Positions 63,801-64,000 of a stretch of 64,000 bases of DNA are shown in pieces. How positions within the stretch are numbered: position 1 is the stretch's first letter; each line of letters begins with the position of its first letter. Location: NCBI RefSeq assembly GCF_963678635.1, contig NC_087070.1, positions 45,925,467 through 45,989,466 on the forward strand, read 5' to 3'. The position numbers were made by a program, and so were the translations under genes. Under the pieces are notes generated by a model, which made no database searches, was not told the origin of the DNA, and worked only from the letters and a program-made list of their open reading frames with translations. This DNA comes from Symsagittifera roscoffensis. Taxonomy: Eukaryota > Xenacoelomorpha > Acoela > Convolutidae.

Positions 63801-63808
63801 AGTGCAAG
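21673..63808 (+). CDS. CLCA-like secreted protein with three tandem exon arrays (whole gene, partial at 3' end)
   Basis: At least 31 plus-strand exons with GT-AG borders. Eight exons (429 codons together) give a signal peptide, the CLCA N-terminal domain and the first half of a VWA domain. Nine A exons (550 codons), nine B exons (488) and at least five C exons (220) follow. All array exons are phase 0-0, so any can be skipped or swapped without shifting the frame. CLCA proteins are secreted, self-cleaving metalloprotease-type proteins that regulate calcium-activated chloride channels; the appended arrays are not part of the known family layout. RNA-pairing elements around the A and B exons suggest mutually exclusive splicing. 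No stop or polyadenylation region was found before the window ends. Gene unity is inferred from shared strand, phase and order. Confidence 0.75.
21906..22086 (+). CDS. Exon 2: CLCA N-terminal domain
   Basis: Follows a 68-base intron with a TTTTTTCTTAG acceptor. Sixty codons plus one base, ending phase 1. It contains the strand VVVSLPSTWD, matching the family motif of hydrophobic residues followed by P-x-T/S-W. The end, WANVI, joins exon 3 as ANVIVSE, which fits the CLCA alignment. Confidence 0.85.
22087..25107. other. Intron 2 (3.0 kb)
   Basis: An AT-rich intron. It contains a LINE RT C-terminal scrap near 22346-22609 and three related tracts near 22615-22980 starting with AAATTCCT.ACCCT. 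No further exon of the CLCA domain is needed, since exons 2 and 3 join in the correct phase and alignment. Confidence 0.6.
22346..22609 (+). mobile_element. LINE ORF2 C-terminal fragment
   Basis: The open frame contains RKNFFTIRSPLDWNNLPQE followed by a Ser/Phe-containing stretch. This matches the well-known end of non-LTR reverse transcriptases, where R-x-x-F-F-x-x-R is followed by W-N-x-L-P and then F-K. Only the last ~40 residues of such a protein are present, so it is a 5'-truncated relic in intron 2. Confidence 0.6.
25108..25248 (+). CDS. Exon 3: CLCA N-terminal domain
   Basis: Acceptor TTTTGTTTTAG, donor GTAAGT. Phase 1 to phase 1, 141 bases. Key residues are APYTKQTGECGEPGEYIHLT, which follow the CLCA pattern P-Y-T-x-Q, C-G-x-x-G-E-x-I-H-L-T. 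These lie just before the zinc-site helix. Confidence 0.88.
25249..26973. other. Intron 3 (1.7 kb)
   Basis: AT-rich. It contains two related tracts at about 25540-25690 and 25905-26060 (sharing GTTTTCCACG.A.AATCAGGT), a repeat that also appears, inverted, near 33570-33700 and 38560-38660. A tRNA-derived SINE is at about 26720-26930. Confidence 0.6.
26720..26930 (+). mobile_element. tRNA-derived SINE
   Basis: A-box-like TAGCTGAGTGG and B-box-like GGTTCGAATCT at tRNA spacing, followed by a shared tail TAGCCGAGTT, CTAATTCGAG and TTTTTGTCGTGTTCTCGCAAG. Relatives occur at 28318-28470, 30120-30365 and 62505-62665. Confidence 0.75.
26974..27159 (+). CDS. Exon 4: CLCA zinc-site exon, first His replaced by Arg
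   Basis: Acceptor ATGTTCAG, donor GTTAGC. Phase 1 to 1, 186 bases. It contains LLVREWGHLRWGLFDES, the counterpart of the CLCA zincin motif H-E-x-x-H-L-R-W-G-x-F-D-E. The first His codon reads CGT (Arg), one base from CAT. Two cysteines follow (TRCSAQ and GKCEI). In family members this motif binds zinc and drives self-cleavage of the precursor. With the first ligand lost, this copy is predicted to be inactive, although the surrounding residues are well conserved. Confidence 0.9.
28318..28470 (+). mobile_element. tRNA-derived SINE, diverged
   Basis: AATGGCTGAGTTGTCTG and AGATTGAATCCGAGAC correspond to degenerate A and B boxes. The tail GTAGAGCTGCTTTTTGTCGTG and GAAGCGCAGCTTC matches other copies. 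Confidence 0.65.
28472..29060 (+). repeat. Dispersed intronic repeat, copy D1 (interrupted)
   Basis: Two blocks (28472-28590 and 28838-29060) match the repeat seen in array C introns. Landmarks are GTTAAAGGAAGACAAA, TTTCGAAAGTGGAATTTAATTTTC, AAATTGTTCTAGAAATTC and GGGCATCTATTTTTT. A 250-base unrelated stretch separates them. Confidence 0.65.
29428..29531 (+). CDS. Exon 5: CLCA N-terminal domain
   Basis: Acceptor GTGTTTAAG, donor GTTAGT. Starts phase 1, ends phase 0, 104 bases. It reads DTCMFMPDRDQ and then GVTGSVMFMHSLPQ. The second part matches the conserved A-S-I-M-F-M-Q-S-type helix of CLCA that follows the Cys-rich zinc-domain segment. Confidence 0.85.
29780..29945 (+). repeat. Dispersed intronic repeat, copy D2 (fragment)
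   Basis: Only the middle part is present: GATTTTCCAGCAGAATTTACC, TTGATCCAGTTTTCTCAAATT and GGCCATCTATTTTTC. Confidence 0.6.
30120..30365 (+). mobile_element. tRNA-derived SINE
   Basis: GTGGCTGACTGGTTAGCGC (A box region) and GATTCAAATCCGAC (B box) at tRNA-like spacing, then TAGCCGAG, CTAATTCGAGGC and the tail palindrome GCGAAGCGCAGCTTCG followed by TCTCAGTG. The best preserved copy in the window. Confidence 0.8.
30730..31105 (+). repeat. Dispersed intronic repeat, copy D3
   Basis: CAGAGTCTTATATAGGTCGC start, CCACTATCAAACAGCGAAAAC, AAATTGTTCTAGAAATTCG, GGGCATCTATCG and the TCTGTTTGTTGGCTTTG end, which is included in the tandem duplication at 30987-31810. Confidence 0.75.
30987..31810 (+). repeat. 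Recent ~411-base tandem duplication
   Basis: 30987-31400 and 31401-31810 are identical by eye except for the length of one T run near the start. The identical 64-codon open frames in each unit (31068 and 31479) are by-products of the duplication, not genes. It includes the end of dispersed repeat D3. Confidence 0.92.
32099..32233 (+). CDS. Exon 6: CLCA region between zinc domain and VWA
   Basis: Acceptor TTGGTTTTAG, donor GTAGAA. Phase 0-0, 45 codons. It contains ITEFCDDEP, then HNSEAPNKHNAMCNGRSAWSV and HPDFK. These follow the CLCA pattern E-F-C, H-N-x-E-A-P-x-K-x-N-x-x-C-x-x-R-S-x-W-x-V closely, making this one of the clearest family matches in the window. Confidence 0.92.
32529..32648 (+). 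CDS. Exon 7: linker and first strand of VWA domain, MIDAS altered
   Basis: Acceptor TTCTTTTTAG, donor GTAAGC. Phase 0-0, 40 codons. It ends EIVFVIDVSTREN, which is VWA strand 1. The metal-ion-dependent adhesion site motif D-x-S-x-S appears as D-V-S-T-R, so the second Ser is replaced by Arg. Metal binding at this site is doubtful. Confidence 0.88.
32873..33127 (+). CDS. Exon 8: first half of VWA domain
   Basis: Acceptor GTTTTTTTCAG, donor GTAAGC. Phase 0-0, 85 codons. Helix 1 and strand 2 are seen in EIRQAVGNYIMNQVPLGSKV and VGLVAFASEATQLS; the exon ends TSIGSGLSSAIA, which matches the CLCA VWA G-T-S-I-x-S-G helix. The rest of a VWA domain, including the strand with the acidic MIDAS residue, is not found in the next 900 bases, where array A begins. 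Confidence 0.88.
33128..34046. other. Intron between VWA exon and array A
   Basis: Searched by eye for the missing VWA second half (hydrophobic strand then TDG/TDGE-type motif); none seen. Around 33570-33700 it contains a diverged inverted relative of the intron 3 repeat (GATATATCACTCAAAT). Otherwise AT-rich unique sequence. Confidence 0.55.
34047..34241 (+). CDS. Exon A1: array A module
   Basis: Acceptor CTTGTTTAG, donor GTGTGA (weak). Phase 0-0, 65 codons. It begins MISGGQGGG with a Gly/Ser/Asp-rich linker, then ICLSYLREQTFDASLL and LTIC. The paired cysteines and C-x-x-Y start match other A modules, but it is the most diverged. It lacks the upstream complementary element seen for A3-A9, so it may be constitutive. 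Confidence 0.75.
34242..34995. other. Intron A1-A2
   Basis: 754 bases of AT-rich sequence. I see no repeat, RNA gene or extra module. Confidence 0.5.
34996..35178 (+). CDS. Exon A2: array A module
   Basis: Acceptor CTCGGTTTCAG, donor GTAGAT. Phase 0-0, 61 codons. LISSSGGKF linker, then VACEYYSQNGKLSNDHL and DTC near the end. The C-x-Y-Y-x-Q-N-G-K/R-L pattern also resembles module B8, linking arrays A and B. No complementary element was found upstream. Confidence 0.82.
35700..35966. repeat. Imperfect palindrome (foldback element)
   Basis: The outer arms TCATTCTTGTGTAATTGTAG (35705-35724) and CTACAATTACACAAAAATGA (from about 35941) are complementary, and the inner arms GAAGTGAATTGTAGAAATGT and ACATTTCTACACTTCATTTA also pair. 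It could be a foldback transposon remnant. Confidence 0.65.
36390..36461 (-). tRNA. tRNA-Glu (anticodon CTC)
   Basis: Read on the minus strand it folds as a 72-base tRNA. The acceptor TCCCAGT pairs with ACTGGGA, followed by an A discriminator. D-loop GGTCTAGCGGTC, anticodon stem TGCGG/CCGCA with loop CTCTCAC (T33 present, anticodon CTC), T arm with GGTTCGACTCC. It lies inside intron A2-A3 on the opposite strand to the host gene. Confidence 0.9.
36564..36586 (+). promoter_or_regulatory. A3 splice-site complementary element
   Basis: Twenty-three bases whose reverse complement matches 36642-36664, the A3 polypyrimidine tract, AG and first exon bases, at 21 of 23 positions. The loop is about 55 bases. 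Pairing in the RNA would hide or present the A3 3' splice site. Confidence 0.7.
36662..36847 (+). CDS. Exon A3: array A module
   Basis: Acceptor TTTTGTTTCAG, donor GTTAGT. Phase 0-0, 62 codons. LISGSGGDGISG linker, AIVRAACEHYLVNSDFTTEQ, LFPERTAYKQLTELC. Cys 24 and 58. It clearly resembles A4-A6. Confidence 0.9.
36879..37318. mobile_element. MITE-like element with terminal inverted repeats
   Basis: TACTACTATGATAGAGTGGT at about 36897-36916 is matched, inverted, by the region around 37282-37306 (ACCACTCTTTCATAGTAGTA). The pairing extends outward into AACCAGGG/CCGGGTTGG. The element is about 440 bases and has no transposase, as expected for a MITE. Confidence 0.65.
37546..37617 (-). pseudogene. 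tRNA-Glu-derived sequence with CTT anticodon and A33
   Basis: Nearly the same sequence as the tRNA-Glu at 36390-36461, with an intact acceptor (TCCTAGT/ACTAGGA), TGCGG/CCGCA anticodon stem and T arm. The loop reads CACTTAC: anticodon CTT (Lys) and A at position 33 where tRNAs have an invariant T. Two acceptor bases changed together and still pair. It is probably a tRNA pseudogene; a working CTT tRNA with a Glu body would mistranslate. Confidence 0.75.
38887..38923. other. GC-rich perfect-type hairpin
   Basis: ACATCCTCCCCCTAAAC is followed within two bases by GTTTAGGGGGGAGGATGT: a 17 bp stem with one extra G. It stands out in an AT-rich intron. Function unknown. Confidence 0.8.
39670..39845. 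repeat. Long hairpin / foldback sequence
   Basis: The arm at about 39671-39742 (with GGAACGAAGAAA, ATTGTTGG, CAATGGATTATTG) is complementary to about 39773-39843 (CAATAATCCATT, CCAACAAT, TTTCTCCGTTCC). The loop is about 30 bases. It could be a MITE or give a microRNA-like precursor. Confidence 0.7.
39839..40103. mobile_element. TIR-flanked element enclosing a tRNA-like sequence
   Basis: TGTACTAGTTTACTTGTTTG at 39839 is matched inverted near 40079-40103. Inside, on the minus strand at about 39915-39998, are an A-box-like AACTCAGCTGGC and a B-box-like GGATCGAATCCCG, so a tRNA-derived segment sits within a ~265-base inverted-repeat element. Confidence 0.55.
40800..40955. repeat. Cluster of GGGACGAAATCTG words in both orientations
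   Basis: ACAGATTTCGTCCCA and its reverse complement TGGGACGAAATCTGT, plus three variants, occur within 150 bases. The first pair can form a hairpin around 40829-40875. Confidence 0.75.
41105..41117 (+). promoter_or_regulatory. A4 splice-site complementary element
   Basis: CCAGAAATGAGCT is the exact reverse complement of 41192-41204, which spans the AG acceptor and the first eleven bases of exon A4. The loop is about 74 bases. Confidence 0.7.
41194..41385 (+). CDS. Exon A4: array A module
   Basis: Acceptor TTTTGTTTCAG, donor GTTAGT. Phase 0-0, 64 codons. Long Gly/Ser linker, MVKEACDYYRANEDFTAEQLF, LKEITELC. Cys 27 and 60. Confidence 0.9.
41386..42323. other. Intron A4-A5
   Basis: AT-rich, with a (TC)n microsatellite at about 42151-42170 and the A5 complementary element at 42236-42249. 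No extra module seen. Confidence 0.6.
42236..42249 (+). promoter_or_regulatory. A5 splice-site complementary element
   Basis: AAATGAGCTGAAAC is the exact reverse complement of 42317-42330 (acceptor and exon start). A second short pairing, GAACCTC at 42262 with GAGGTTC at 42309, extends the stem inward. Confidence 0.75.
42324..42503 (+). CDS. Exon A5: array A module
   Basis: Acceptor TTCTGTTTCAG, donor GTTTGT. Phase 0-0, 60 codons. AIVKEACDYYSLNSDFTTKQ, LYPERTTFKQLTELC. Closest to A6 and A3. Confidence 0.9.
42504..43076. other. Intron A5-A6
   Basis: AT-rich 573 bases with the A6 complementary element near its end. Nothing else seen. Confidence 0.55.
42986..43001 (+). promoter_or_regulatory. 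A6 splice-site complementary element
   Basis: GAGCTGAAACAAGACC pairs with 43063-43079 at the A6 acceptor: ten perfect bases over GTTTCAGCTC, then six more after a single bulged base. Confidence 0.7.
43077..43259 (+). CDS. Exon A6: array A module
   Basis: Acceptor CTCTGTTTCAG, donor GTTGGT. Phase 0-0, 61 codons. ATVKLACEYYSVNSDFTTKQ, LYPDRTSFKQLAELC. Very similar to A5, pointing to a recent exon duplication. Confidence 0.9.
43260..43889. other. Intron A6-A7
   Basis: AT-rich 630 bases with the strong A7 complementary element at 43768-43791. Nothing else seen. Confidence 0.55.
43768..43791 (+). promoter_or_regulatory. A7 splice-site complementary element
   Basis: Twenty-four bases pairing with 43867-43890: 22 Watson-Crick pairs, one G-U, one mismatch. 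The most extensive stem of the series, with a loop of about 75 bases. It covers the whole pyrimidine tract and AG. Confidence 0.8.
43890..44063 (+). CDS. Exon A7: array A module
   Basis: Acceptor TTTTGTTTCAG, donor GTATGT. Phase 0-0, 58 codons. Shorter linker LISGDSGDSKPS, EIVKRACEYYAVHKDFTREQ, FNELPSLC. A near twin of A8. Confidence 0.9.
44064..44481. other. Intron A7-A8
   Basis: It contains an AATTGCAAT-rich tract near 44127-44150, a small hairpin ACGCATCC/GGATGCGT at 44217-44239 and the A8 complementary element. Confidence 0.6.
44378..44395 (+). promoter_or_regulatory. A8 splice-site complementary element
   Basis: GTTGAAACAAAAGGTCTC pairs along its full 18 bases with 44465-44482, using 16 Watson-Crick pairs and two G-U wobbles. 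The loop is about 69 bases. Confidence 0.78.
44482..44655 (+). CDS. Exon A8: array A module
   Basis: Acceptor TTTTGTTTCAG, donor GTATGT. Phase 0-0, 58 codons. EIVKQACEYYAVHKDFTRDQ, FNELPSLC. Differs from A7 at about ten residues. Confidence 0.9.
44865..44883 (+). promoter_or_regulatory. A9 splice-site complementary element
   Basis: AGCTGAAACAAACCATTGC pairs with 45032-45050 at 17 of 19 positions, covering the acceptor. The loop is about 148 bases. Confidence 0.7.
45049..45231 (+). CDS. Exon A9: last array A module
   Basis: Acceptor GTTGTTTCAG, donor GTACGT. Phase 0-0, 61 codons. Gly/Lys linker, VVGDACSYYEVHNSFRADHI, FNQLPTLC. Related to A7/A8 but more diverged. Confidence 0.88.
45232..46250. 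other. Intron between arrays A and B
   Basis: 1.0 kb, AT-rich. No repeat, RNA gene or module recognised; no A-type complementary element at its end. Confidence 0.5.
46251..46418 (+). CDS. Exon B1: array B module with furin-type site
   Basis: Acceptor CCTCTTAAAG, donor GTTTGT. Phase 0-0, 56 codons. LTFESVCQTYRSLRKLD, FLNKCP, then RSRR at residues 47-50. Cys 12 and 40. The founder or most diverged B module. Confidence 0.85.
46550..46560 (+). promoter_or_regulatory. B selector-like element (intron B1-B2)
   Basis: AGGAAGCAAAG contains the GGAAGCAAA core complementary to the B9 donor. Unlike the others it sits just upstream of the next acceptor. Confidence 0.45.
46572..46736 (+). CDS. Exon B2: array B module with furin-type site
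   Basis: Acceptor TTTGGTTTCAG, donor GTTAGT. Phase 0-0, 55 codons. PTFESICLNYQRTGDI, FANKCPAPAKQTD, RQKR at residues 50-53. Cys 13 and 41. Near twin of B5. Confidence 0.9.
46767..46779 (+). promoter_or_regulatory. B2 selector element
   Basis: TTGGAAGCAAACC, 30 bases after the B2 donor, is the exact reverse complement of 49662-49674 at the B9 donor. Confidence 0.75.
46878..47036 (+). CDS. Exon B3: array B module with furin-type site
   Basis: Acceptor CCTTTTTTAG, donor GTAAAA. Phase 0-0, 53 codons. LTFESVCSRFQQTGNLD, FIKDCPLS, RKKR at residues 46-49. Near twin of B6. Confidence 0.9.
47061..47074 (+). promoter_or_regulatory. B3 selector element
   Basis: GCTTGGAAGCAAAG, 24 bases after the donor; its first 13 bases are the exact complement of 49664-49676. 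Confidence 0.75.
47145..47297 (+). CDS. Exon B4: array B module with furin-type site
   Basis: Acceptor GTTGTTGTAG, donor GTTTTA. Phase 0-0, 51 codons. VTFESLCLDYKKTSNIR, FVSKCEPTNK, RARR at residues 46-49. Near twin of B7. Confidence 0.9.
47331..47343 (+). promoter_or_regulatory. B4 selector element
   Basis: CTTGGAAGCAAAA, 33 bases after the donor; complementary to the B9 docking site over 12 bases. Confidence 0.72.
47558..47722 (+). CDS. Exon B5: array B module with furin-type site
   Basis: Acceptor CGTATTTTAG, donor GTTAGT. Phase 0-0, 55 codons. Almost the same as B2 (PTFESICLNYQRTGDF, RHKR at residues 50-53). First member of a duplicated three-exon block. Confidence 0.9.
47723..48365. 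other. Intron B5-B6
   Basis: 643 bases, AT-rich, with the B5 selector near its start. A short open frame at its 5' end (47740-47967) has no module features. Confidence 0.55.
47748..47760 (+). promoter_or_regulatory. B5 selector element
   Basis: GCTTGGAAGCAAA, 25 bases after the donor; exact complement of 49664-49676. Confidence 0.75.
48366..48524 (+). CDS. Exon B6: array B module with furin-type site
   Basis: Acceptor CGTATTTTAG, donor GTAAAA. Phase 0-0, 53 codons. VTFESVCAGFQQTGNFD, FIRDCPMS, RRKR at residues 46-49. Confidence 0.9.
48550..48563 (+). promoter_or_regulatory. B6 selector element (one change)
   Basis: GCTTGAAAGCAAAA differs from the selector consensus by one G to A change. 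That change puts one A opposite C in the pairing with the B9 donor. Confidence 0.6.
48630..48782 (+). CDS. Exon B7: array B module with furin-type site
   Basis: Acceptor TTTTTTGTAG, donor GTTTTT. Phase 0-0, 51 codons. ITFESLCLDYKKTSNIR, FISSCDATNR, RAKR at residues 46-49. Confidence 0.9.
48817..48828 (+). promoter_or_regulatory. B7 selector element
   Basis: GCTTGGAAGCAA, 34 bases after the donor; complementary to 49665-49676. Confidence 0.72.
49091..49252 (+). CDS. Exon B8: array B module with furin-type site
   Basis: Acceptor TTTATTTTAG, donor GTTTGC. Phase 0-0, 54 codons. VNFETLCMDYMQNGRLDREL, FLTECEKQ, RHRR at residues 50-53. Its C-x-x-Y-x-x-N-G-R-L start resembles A2. Confidence 0.9.
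49277..49291 (+). promoter_or_regulatory. B8 selector element
   Basis: GCGGAAGCAAACCTG. The part GGAAGCAAACCTG is the exact complement of CAGGTTTGCTTCC at 49660-49672, covering the B9 exon end and donor. Confidence 0.72.
49483..49662 (+). CDS. Exon B9: last array B module
   Basis: Acceptor TTTTGAACACAG, donor GTTTGC. Phase 0-0, 60 codons. ITLEASCVEYKEEGKLN, FMSKCDEIYPPSS, RKRR at residues 51-54. The TFES motif is changed to TLEA. Its 5' splice site overlaps the docking sequence. Confidence 0.88.
49660..49676 (+). promoter_or_regulatory. Candidate docking site at the B9 5' splice site
   Basis: CAGGTTTGCTTCCAAGC covers the last three exon bases and first fourteen intron bases. It is the reverse complement of the element found in every intron B1 to B8. 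Pairing would bring a chosen B exon next to B9's donor and mask that donor. Confidence 0.72.
49677..50035. other. Intron between arrays B and C
   Basis: 359 bases. Direct repeat CTGGTTTTA near 49995 and 50026 just before the C1 acceptor. No other structure seen. Confidence 0.5.
50036..50149 (+). CDS. Exon C1: array C module, short
   Basis: Acceptor CTGGTTTTAG, donor GTTAGT. Phase 0-0, 38 codons. ELAEKCAEWKEHLDS, IVKQSYERDCIE. Cys 7 and 36. It lacks the RVKR start of C2-C4. Confidence 0.8.
50189..50263 (+). repeat. G-rich tract
   Basis: Runs of 7, 10 and 13 or so consecutive G within 75 bases, on the transcribed-sense strand 40 bases after the C1 donor. G-quadruplex formation in the pre-mRNA is possible. 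Confidence 0.85.
51735..52182 (+). repeat. Dispersed intronic repeat, copy D4
   Basis: Full-length-type copy: AGAGTCATGAATGTATATCAGACTCTTA start, AAAGGTG hairpin region around GGCCACGAAAAAGGTGATC, AAATTGTTCCAGAAATT, GGGCATCTAAT and the CAGTTGGCTGTTTT end. Confidence 0.75.
53257..53391 (+). CDS. Exon C2: array C module with furin-type site at its start
   Basis: Acceptor TTTCGAAACAG, donor GTAAAA. Phase 0-0, 45 codons. RVKR at residues 3-6 followed by SEKSEKCSELEKQLDDAE and LKEKLQTDCVE. Cys 13 and 43. Probably a helical hairpin. Confidence 0.88.
53600..53885 (+). repeat. Dispersed intronic repeat, copy D5 (shortened)
   Basis: ATCGATGAACGTAGTTAAGAC start, CATTTCTTTCGATG, TTTCGAAAAAGGAATTTAATTTTGAG and CATTGACTTTTATCCAACTGTC near the end; the middle is deleted. 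Confidence 0.6.
53885..54675 (+). repeat. Recent 395-base tandem duplication containing dispersed repeat D6
   Basis: Units 53885-54279 and 54280-54675 are almost identical (both contain TTTAAGAGTCGATGAACGTAG, and GGTCACGAAAAACGTGATCG with its CACG/CGTG hairpin). The repeat continues to about 54820 after the second unit. Confidence 0.9.
56800..57145 (+). mobile_element. SINE-like remnant with palindromic tail
   Basis: GTCAATGGTCTAATGGTAGG resembles a tRNA A-box region. The tail GATGCGAAGCTCCGCTTCGCCTCTGTGT at 57112-57139 is the family palindrome seen also at 57638 and 60165. The middle is not tRNA-like. Confidence 0.5.
57638..57665 (+). mobile_element. SINE tail fragment
   Basis: GGTGCGAAGCTTTGCTTCGC followed by CTCTGTGT. 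Same palindrome and flank as the other copies; the tRNA-like head is missing. Confidence 0.55.
57895..58029 (+). CDS. Exon C3: array C module with furin-type site at its start
   Basis: Acceptor TTTTGTGATCAG, donor GTAAAA. Phase 0-0, 45 codons. RVKR at residues 3-6, SEKSEKCWGLEKELETAE, LKEKIQADCVE. Clearly a paralog of C2. Confidence 0.9.
58030..60631. other. Intron C3-C4 (2.6 kb)
   Basis: It contains dispersed repeat D8 (59404-59843) and a SINE tail near 60160-60190. A 45-base stretch at 60034-60078 has AAAAG and GTAGGT borders and phase 0 but no module features, so it is not called an exon. Confidence 0.6.
59404..59843 (+). repeat. Dispersed intronic repeat, copy D8
   Basis: AGAGTCGATAAATGTAGTTC start, GAACAGCAAAAGTGTGAAG, TTGATCCAGTGTCCTCAAA, AAATTGTTCTAGAAATTC and the CCAATTATCTGTTGACAATG end. 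Confidence 0.75.
60632..60772 (+). CDS. Exon C4: array C module with furin-type site at its start
   Basis: Acceptor AAACGTTACAG (weak pyrimidine tract), donor GTAGGT. Phase 0-0, 47 codons. RVKR at residues 4-7, EEKNDKCIQMEKELEDAK, IRDKIQTDCAE. Cys 14 and 45. The open frame continues upstream through an ATG at 60611, so the exact acceptor is less certain than for other exons. Confidence 0.85.
60966..61642 (+). repeat. Dispersed intronic repeat D9 with recent 279-base tandem duplication
   Basis: 61086-61364 and 61365-61642 are near identical, both starting GTAAAGTTCACGAAAAACGTG. The first lies in a longer repeat copy starting at about 60966. Confidence 0.88.
61904..62260 (+). repeat. Dispersed intronic repeat, copy D10
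   Basis: AGAGTTGATGAACGTAGTGAAC start, ATCGAACAGCACAAGTGCAAAG, GGTCACAAAAAACGTGATCG, CAGATTTCTCAGTGGAATG. Diverged from D9. Confidence 0.7.
62505..62665 (+). mobile_element. tRNA-derived SINE, diverged
   Basis: GGCGCAGACGTTAGGACGTGAGACTC and GATCGGGTTTCGTTTCC correspond to degenerate A and B boxes. The tail has GATGCAGATTCGCTTCTGTGTT, a decayed form of the family palindrome. Confidence 0.6.
63674..63808 (+). CDS. Exon C5: array C module, last in window
   Basis: Acceptor GCATTTCAAG, donor GTAATA. Phase 0-0, 45 codons. AAESAECRELKVRFEDAVKD, FKENFNSKCK. Cys 14 and 44. The RVKR start is replaced by HRRIIR, so the furin-type site is lost. The phase 0 donor shows that the gene continues past the window. 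Confidence 0.85.
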
Positions 63809-64000
63809 GTAATAATTCTAGCGATTAGCAAGTGATTTATAATCGTTAATATTTTATGAGTCAGTGTTTTGACAGTTAGAATTTTTTTACAAACTATTTT
63901 TGTCTCGGACAAAATTTTTCCTGCGCAATTTTGAAGTGTTATGATTTAAAACAGGATGAATTCTGATTTAAGAACAACCAAGACGCTGTGTGATATAACG
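63809..64000. other. Start of intron after C5
   Basis: 192 bases of AT-rich intron up to the edge. Nothing recognised. Confidence 0.5.

Overview
The window is animal nuclear DNA. It holds a long-intron protein gene with GT-AG exons, a CLCA-family ectodomain found in Metazoa, two tRNA-Glu-type sequences, tRNA-derived SINEs, a LINE scrap and a decayed Ty3/gypsy-type retroelement. I cannot name the species. There is a 200-base assembly gap at 17662-17861.

Layout. (1) About 1-12640, minus strand: a large Ty3/gypsy-order retroelement (Gag, protease, RT, RNase H, integrase), broken by stops and frame jumps. After the integrase it carries unusual accessory frames, including an SGNH/GDSL-type hydrolase; the last frame runs off the left edge. 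(2) About 12640-20350: two direct copies of a ~2 kb LTR-like repeat. The first is interrupted by ~1.7 kb, part of which lies inverted beside the second. Between the copies are a 126-codon minus-strand ORF and the gap. (3) 20353-21672: diverged tandem duplication upstream of the main gene. (4) 21673 to beyond 63808, plus strand: one gene of at least 31 exons.

The main gene starts with a signal peptide and eight exons of a CLCA-like protein (N-terminal metalloprotease-type domain, then the first half of a VWA domain). The first zinc His of the HExxH motif reads Arg and the MIDAS DxSxS reads DxSxR, so both metal sites look disabled. Three tandem arrays of small phase 0-0 exons follow: A (nine exons, 34047-45231), B (nine, 46251-49662) and C (at least five, 50036-63808). 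Every module is 38-65 residues with two cysteines 28-34 residues apart, and the arrays look like relatives of one another. Every B module carries an R-x-K/R-R furin-type site near its end; three C modules carry one near their start.

The most unusual signal is in the introns. Exons A3-A9 each have an upstream intron segment complementary to their own 3' splice site, with stem sequences that differ from exon to exon but still pair. All eight introns inside array B contain a GGAAGCAAA-type element that is the reverse complement of the 5' splice site of the last B exon. This resembles the selector/docking RNA pairing of arthropod Dscam mutually exclusive exons. My inference is a secreted, catalytically dead CLCA-like protein diversified by mutually exclusive choice of A, B and C modules (up to 7 x 9 x 5 forms from what is visible). 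The alternative is inclusion of all modules, giving a furin-processed multi-module precursor. RNA sequencing would decide. The rest of the VWA domain and the gene end were not found here.
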